Assembly: GCA_050999295.1 (NCBI GenBank)
Contig: JBPCPI010000190.1
Span: 1-7,079, forward strand
DNA length: 7,079 bases
DNA from: JACCQS01 sp050999295
GTDB lineage: Bacteria > Actinomycetota > Actinomycetes > Mycobacteriales > Geodermatophilaceae
Direction: 5' to 3'
Shown here: positions 3,720 through 7,079 of the stretch, in pieces
Layout: every line of letters begins with the position of its first letter
Numbering within the stretch: position 1 is the first letter of the stretch
Translations under genes and position numbers: made by a program
Notes under the pieces: model-generated
Told to the model about the DNA's origin: nothing
The model's input: only the letters and a program-made list of their open reading frames with translations
The model's database searches: none

Positions 3720-6022
3720 CCGAGGTATCCGCGCCGGCGGCAACGTCGACGGCTACCGCAACCGACACAGCGCTGCGGCCGGGTGTGCTCGGCACCAATG
3801 CGGCGCGTCCGGACGGCGTGCCCAAGGTCCAGGGCCGGTTCGCGTTCGCCAATGACCTGTGGGCAGAGAACATGTTGTGGGGCGCGACGCTGCGATCCCC
3901 GCACCCGTACGCGCGGATCCGGTCGATCGACGTGACCGGTGCCTGGAAGATTGCCGGCGTCGAGACGATCCTGACGGCGGAGGACGTCCCCGGGCAGCCC
4001 ACCTACGGACTTATCAGACAGGACCAGCACGTCTTCGCCACGAGCTACGTCCGCTATTGCGGGGAGCCCGTGGCCGCGGTCGCCGCCGATCATCCCGAGA
4101 CCTGCCGCCGGGCGCTGGCCGCAATCGTCGTCGACTACGAGGTGCTCGAACCGCTGACCGACCCGGAGGAGGCCATCGCCGGGACCCGTGAGCCGATTCA
4201 CCCGGACGGCAACGTCATTCGCCACCAGCGCATCCTCCGCGGTGACACCGAGGCCACCGGGCCGATCGTGGTCGAGGGCACCTACGAGATGGGCATGCAG
4301 GACCAGGCCTTCCTCGGCCCCGAAGCCGCCCTCGCCGTGCCGGACGACGACGGCGCCGGGCTCGAGCTCTACATCGCCACCCAATGGCTGCACGAGGACC
4401 GCAAACAGGTCGCGGCATGTCTCGGCCTGCCCGACGAGCGGGTCCGGTTGGTCCTGGGTGGCGTCGGGGGTGCCTTCGGAGCACGCGAGGACATCAGCCT
4501 GCAGGTGCACTGCAGTCTGCTGGCTCTGCGCACCGGCCGGCCGGTCAAGATGCAGTACGGACGGGAGGAGAGCTTCTACGGGCACGTGCACCGCCATCCG
4601 GCCAAGATCTGGATGCGTCATCACGCCAGCGCCGAGGGCGAGATCATCAAGATCGAGGCGCGGATGGTCTTCGACGGCGGTGCGTACGCTTCCACGTCTC
4701 CCGCCGTGCTGATCAACGGCGTCACGCACGCCCAGGGTCCCTACCGCTGCCCGAACGCGGTCGTCGACGGATATGCCGCCCGTACGAACAATCCGCCGTG
4801 CGGTGCGATGCGCGGCTTCGGGGTCGTACAGGCCTGTTTCGCCCACGAGGGACAGATGGACAAGCTGGCCGCCGTAGCCGGACTGTCCCCTGTGGAGGTA
4901 CGGCTGCGCAATGCCATGCGTACGGGCGACCTGCTGATCACCGGCCAGCCCGTGGACAGCGTTGCGCCGGTGGAGCGCTGTATCCGGGAGACCGATGCCC
5001 TGCCGATGCCGCCGGATCTGCCCGGCGACGCCGATGTCCTGTCATTGCCGGGCGGCACCGGGCGTACGGCCGATCGAGGCCACGTCGTACGCGGGGTCGG
5101 GTACGGCGTGTCCATCAAGAACCTGATGTATTCCGAGGGGTTCGACGACTACTCGACCGCGCGCTGCCAGCTCAATGACGGCGTCGTGACACTGAAGTTC
5201 GCGGCCTCCGAGGTCGGCCAGGGGTTCGTGATGCTCGCCCAGCAGATCGCCCGGACGATCCTGGGTGTGGACGAAGTCATGTTGGACACGATCGACACCC
5301 AGATCGGATCCTCGGGTAGCACGTCGGCAAGCAGGCAGACCTGGATGTCCGGCGGTGCGGTGGACGCGGCCTGCCGGAAGGTCCGCGAGTTGCTGTTCGA
5401 CGCGGTCGCCGAGCGGTACGGGTTGTCCGCCCTGCAACTGGCGATCGAGGGCACCGATGTCGTGGACACGATCGGGTCGCTGCGGATCCCGGTCGCTGCT
5501 GCATCGGCGGGTCTGCGGTTGGACGAGACCGTGGAGTACCGGCACCGGCCGACGGAAGATCTCGACGAGAACGGTCAGGGCAACTGTCACGTCGCCTTCG
5601 CCTTCGTCGCGCATCGTGCCGTGGTCGACGTCGATCCCGAGCTGGGTCTGGTCAAGGTCGTGCAGATCGCTACTGCGCAGGACGTCGGGCGGGCACTGAA
5701 CCCGCTGTCGGTCGCCGGGCAGATCGAGGGAGGTATTGCTCAAGGGTTGGGCCTGGCGGTGATGGAGGAGATCATCGTGACCGACGGCATGGTGCGCAAC
5801 ACCAGCTTCACCGACTACCTATTGCCGACGACCCTGGATGCACCGACGGTCGTCTTCAGCCTGATCGAAGAGCCCGATCCGCAAGCCCCGCTGGGCGCCA
5901 AGGGAGTCGGCGAACCGCCGTGCATCTCGGTGACCCCGGCTATCGCCGCCGCGATCCGGGACGCTACCGGCCGGGACATCCGCCGGGTACCGGTTCGCCC
6001 GCAGGACATCTGCCTCACCTGA
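3716..6022 (+). CDS. Xanthine dehydrogenase, molybdopterin-binding catalytic subunit
   Basis: This 768-residue large subunit holds the molybdenum cofactor and hydroxylates the purine (hypoxanthine to xanthine to urate). The a/b hammerhead domain (about 30-150, RPDGVPKVQGRFAFAND onward) is followed by the Moco-binding domains. Visible motifs are GGVGGAFGARED (248-259), AMRGFG (364-369), ASEVGQG, GSSGSTSASRQT (531-542) and GAKGVGEPP (727-735). E733 matches the catalytic base Glu1261 of bovine xanthine dehydrogenase. E258 and R366 align with bovine Glu802 and Arg880, the purine-contacting pair, which favours xanthine over aldehyde or CO substrates. The ATG at 3716 has AGGAAG 5 bases upstream and overlaps the previous stop. 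About 20 N-terminal residues are an Ala/Thr-rich low-complexity stretch without signal-peptide character. Alignments are from memory. Confidence 0.93.
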   Translation: MTEVSAPAATSTATATDTALRPGVLGTNAARPDGVPKVQGRFAFANDLWAENMLWGATLRSPHPYARIRSIDVTGAWKIAGVETILTAEDVPGQPTYGLIRQDQHVFATSYVRYCGEPVAAVAADHPETCRRALAAIVVDYEVLEPLTDPEEAIAGTREPIHPDGNVIRHQRILRGDTEATGPIVVEGTYEMGMQDQAFLGPEAALAVPDDDGAGLELYIATQWLHEDRKQVAACLGLPDERVRLVLGGVGGAFGAREDISLQVHCSLLALRTGRPVKMQYGREESFYGHVHRHPAKIWMRHHASAEGEIIKIEARMVFDGGAYASTSPAVLINGVTHAQGPYRCPNAVVDGYAARTNNPPCGAMRGFGVVQACFAHEGQMDKLAAVAGLSPVEVRLRNAMRTGDLLITGQPVDSVAPVERCIRETDALPMPPDLPGDADVLSLPGGTGRTADRGHVVRGVGYGVSIKNLMYSEGFDDYSTARCQLNDGVVTLKFAASEVGQGFVMLAQQIARTILGVDEVMLDTIDTQIGSSGSTSASRQTWMSGGAVDAACRKVRELLFDAVAERYGLSALQLAIEGTDVVDTIGSLRIPVAAASAGLRLDETVEYRHRPTEDLDENGQGNCHVAFAFVAHRAVVDVDPELGLVKVVQIATAQDVGRALNPLSVAGQIEGGIAQGLGLAVMEEIIVTDGMVRNTSFTDYLLPTTLDAPTVVFSLIEEPDPQAPLGAKGVGEPPCISVTPAIAAAIRDATGRDIRRVPVRPQDICLT

Positions 6023-6102
6023 CGGACCGCTCCACATCGCACTTTCTCCGGAGAAAGTCACTTCTGGCGGACCGCTGACCGCACATTCTCCGGAGAAAGT
6101 GC
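6023..6102. repeat. Two tandem units, each with a long CTCCGGAG-centred palindrome
   Basis: Unit 1 has CGGACCGCT (6023-6031) followed by the exact 18-bp palindrome ACTTTCTCCGGAGAAAGT (6041-6058). Unit 2 has CGGACCGCT (6068-6076) followed by a 22-bp palindrome at 6081-6102 with GCAC/GTGC outer arms and one A-A mismatch. The period is 42-45 bp. Taken together, the copies imply an ancestral perfect 22-bp palindrome from which each has drifted at different places. They fill most of the 104-bp gap between convergent genes: the first starts 18 bases after the xanthine dehydrogenase stop, the second 24 bases after the allantoicase stop. Each could form a hairpin on either strand, so a bidirectional terminator pair or a dispersed palindromic repeat are both possible. 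Confidence 0.7.
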
Positions 6103-6126
6103 CTATGGGTCTGGCCCAGTCGGGGA

Positions 6127-7079
6127 TCAGGCGCCGTCGAGGAGTCGGCTTACGACGCCGGCGGGCAGCGGTGCCGTCGATCCGAGCAACGGTCGGGCTT
6201 CGACGGCCCCCCGGGCCTCGTCTGCGGAGGCGCCTGCGGCCTCAAGGATCGCCACGGCCTGATCCGGCAACAACGCGTCGAACCAGGTACGGCCCAACTG
6301 CTTTCGGCCATCCGCCGTCGGCCGGCCCCAGAGCCGGAGCCTGGCCATGCCGCCGTCGGGGTAGACATCGAGTCGCACCTGGGCCACCCCCGGACCACCC
6401 GGCGGAAGGACGAACCGGTGCGGGGTGTCCGGCTGCAGCGTGGTCATGGGGAGCAACTCGGCCCACGAGCCGGGCTGTCCCGGGTCGGCGCCCTCCCGGC
6501 ATCCGGTCAACCGAGCAGCACCGGGGGAGTTACCCAGAAAGTACGAGGTGTCCAGTTCGGCCAGTCCCACCACACCGGGGCAGGCCAGGGCGACGGTGAC
6601 CCAGTCGTTGCCGTCGTCGCGCCGACGTGCGGTCTCCCAGCCTCCGCCCATGTTCACGGCCAGTCCACGAGCGATGAGCTGGTGTGGCGTGCCGTAGAAG
6701 TCGTTGCTGCATCCGGTGATCCGGCCGCCGTTCTCCAACGCGGCCAGGTCGAACGGTCCGACGTCCAGCGGTCGGGGATCGGCGATCGGTACGCCGTGCA
6801 CACGTAATCGTGCAACCCCGCCGTCGGGGAAGATGTTGAGCCGGACGTGGGTCGCCCAGACCGGGGATTCGACCTCGAAGGCGTTGGCCGCCCCGCCCCG
6901 TAGTTCGACTCGCGACAGCAGCGGAAGCCAGGTAGCCGCCGCGAGGTCGGCAACCGACGGGTGTCCTTCTACCGCAGCCGCTTCCAGCGAAGCGTACGGC
7001 GGGAAGTTGCCGGTGAACCACGCTGTGTCGATGACCACGCCGTGCACCCGGCCCGGCACGCCGAGACGTACGATGGCCC
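6127..7079 (-). CDS. Allantoicase (5' end outside window)
   Basis: Allantoicase hydrolyses allantoate to ureidoglycolate and urea. About 316 C-terminal residues are present; the N-terminus lies beyond the right edge. The family's two-fold internal repeat is clear. Repeat 1 has RLGVPGRVHGVVIDTAWFTG and later RLNIFPDGGVARLRVHG (6843-6793). Repeat 2 has GCSNDFYGTPHQLIARGL, GWETARRRDDGNDW, LDTSYFLGN (about 6552-6529) and RLDVYPDGGMARLRLWG (6375-6325). The frame is already open through AIVRLGVPG at the edge, so a GTG at 7059 is internal and not the start. After repeat 2 come about 65 further residues (6324-6130) beginning RPTADGRKQLGRTWFDALLP, which are not part of the repeat fold. The gene converges on the xanthine dehydrogenase operon, so it is transcribed from a separate promoter off the right side. 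Confidence 0.93.
   Translation of the reverse strand, partial: AIVRLGVPGRVHGVVIDTAWFTGNFPPYASLEAAAVEGHPSVADLAAATWLPLLSRVELRGGAANAFEVESPVWATHVRLNIFPDGGVARLRVHGVPIADPRPLDVGPFDLAALENGGRITGCSNDFYGTPHQLIARGLAVNMGGGWETARRRDDGNDWVTVALACPGVVGLAELDTSYFLGNSPGAARLTGCREGADPGQPGSWAELLPMTTLQPDTPHRFVLPPGGPGVAQVRLDVYPDGGMARLRLWGRPTADGRKQLGRTWFDALLPDQAVAILEAAGASADEARGAVEARPLLGSTAPLPAGVVSRLLDGA

Noticed and set aside
3653..4846. Long minus-strand open frame (397 codons) opposite the molybdenum subunit
   Set aside because: It is antisense to a confidently identified gene, has low-complexity Arg/Gly/Asp-rich composition and no family resemblance. Such frames arise from codon bias in G+C-rich DNA.
6023..6126. 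CRISPR-like array from the two repeated units
   Set aside because: There are only two units, the repeats are palindromic and diverged, the intervening sequence itself contains the repeated word CGGACCGCT, and no cas genes are present.
6127..6324. A complete fused OHCU decarboxylase domain in the allantoicase
   Set aside because: The tail is only about 65 residues, far below the roughly 160 of that enzyme, and lacks its visible His/Glu active-site motifs. Only a weak resemblance is noted as a finding.

Overview
The window looks like a chromosomal segment of a high-G+C actinobacterium. By eye it is about two-thirds G+C, with GTG starts, a strong bias for G or C at third codon positions, a DUF3618 protein and an IS481-type remnant. 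I cannot place it to genus; the frequent CGTACG-type words and the gene content would suit Propionibacteriales or a related order, but that is only an impression.

Left end (1-363): the tail of an IS481-family transposase that looks internally deleted, then the terminal repeats of that element. The element ends a few bases from the 3' end of a minus-strand tRNA-Leu (anticodon UAG), for which a plausible promoter is visible. A small DUF3618 membrane protein gene (364-600, +) follows, then about 200 bp with no gene.

Centre and right (807-7079): a purine breakdown locus. An 8-oxoguanine deaminase-type amidohydrolase (807-2195, -) is divergent from a three-gene xanthine dehydrogenase operon (+): FAD subunit (2289-3158), 2Fe-2S subunit (3228-3719) and molybdopterin catalytic subunit (3716-6022). 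Facing the operon is an allantoicase gene (6127 to the right edge, -) whose 5' end lies outside the window. Deamination of 8-oxoguanine and hydroxylation of xanthine both give urate. Allantoicase acts three steps later, splitting allantoate into ureidoglycolate and urea. The middle enzymes (uricase, 5-hydroxyisourate hydrolase/OHCU decarboxylase, allantoinase) and an XdhC-type cofactor insertion protein are not in the window and may lie beyond the right edge.

I see no CRISPR array, phage genes or clearly new multi-gene system. The less expected signals are in the gaps. There is an exact 18-bp palindrome between the first two xanthine dehydrogenase genes, and a 16-codon reading frame with a strong Shine-Dalgarno sequence ends inside it. 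A pair of near-identical long palindromes lies between the convergent operon and allantoicase. The divergent promoter region has a geometry that fits leaderless transcripts.
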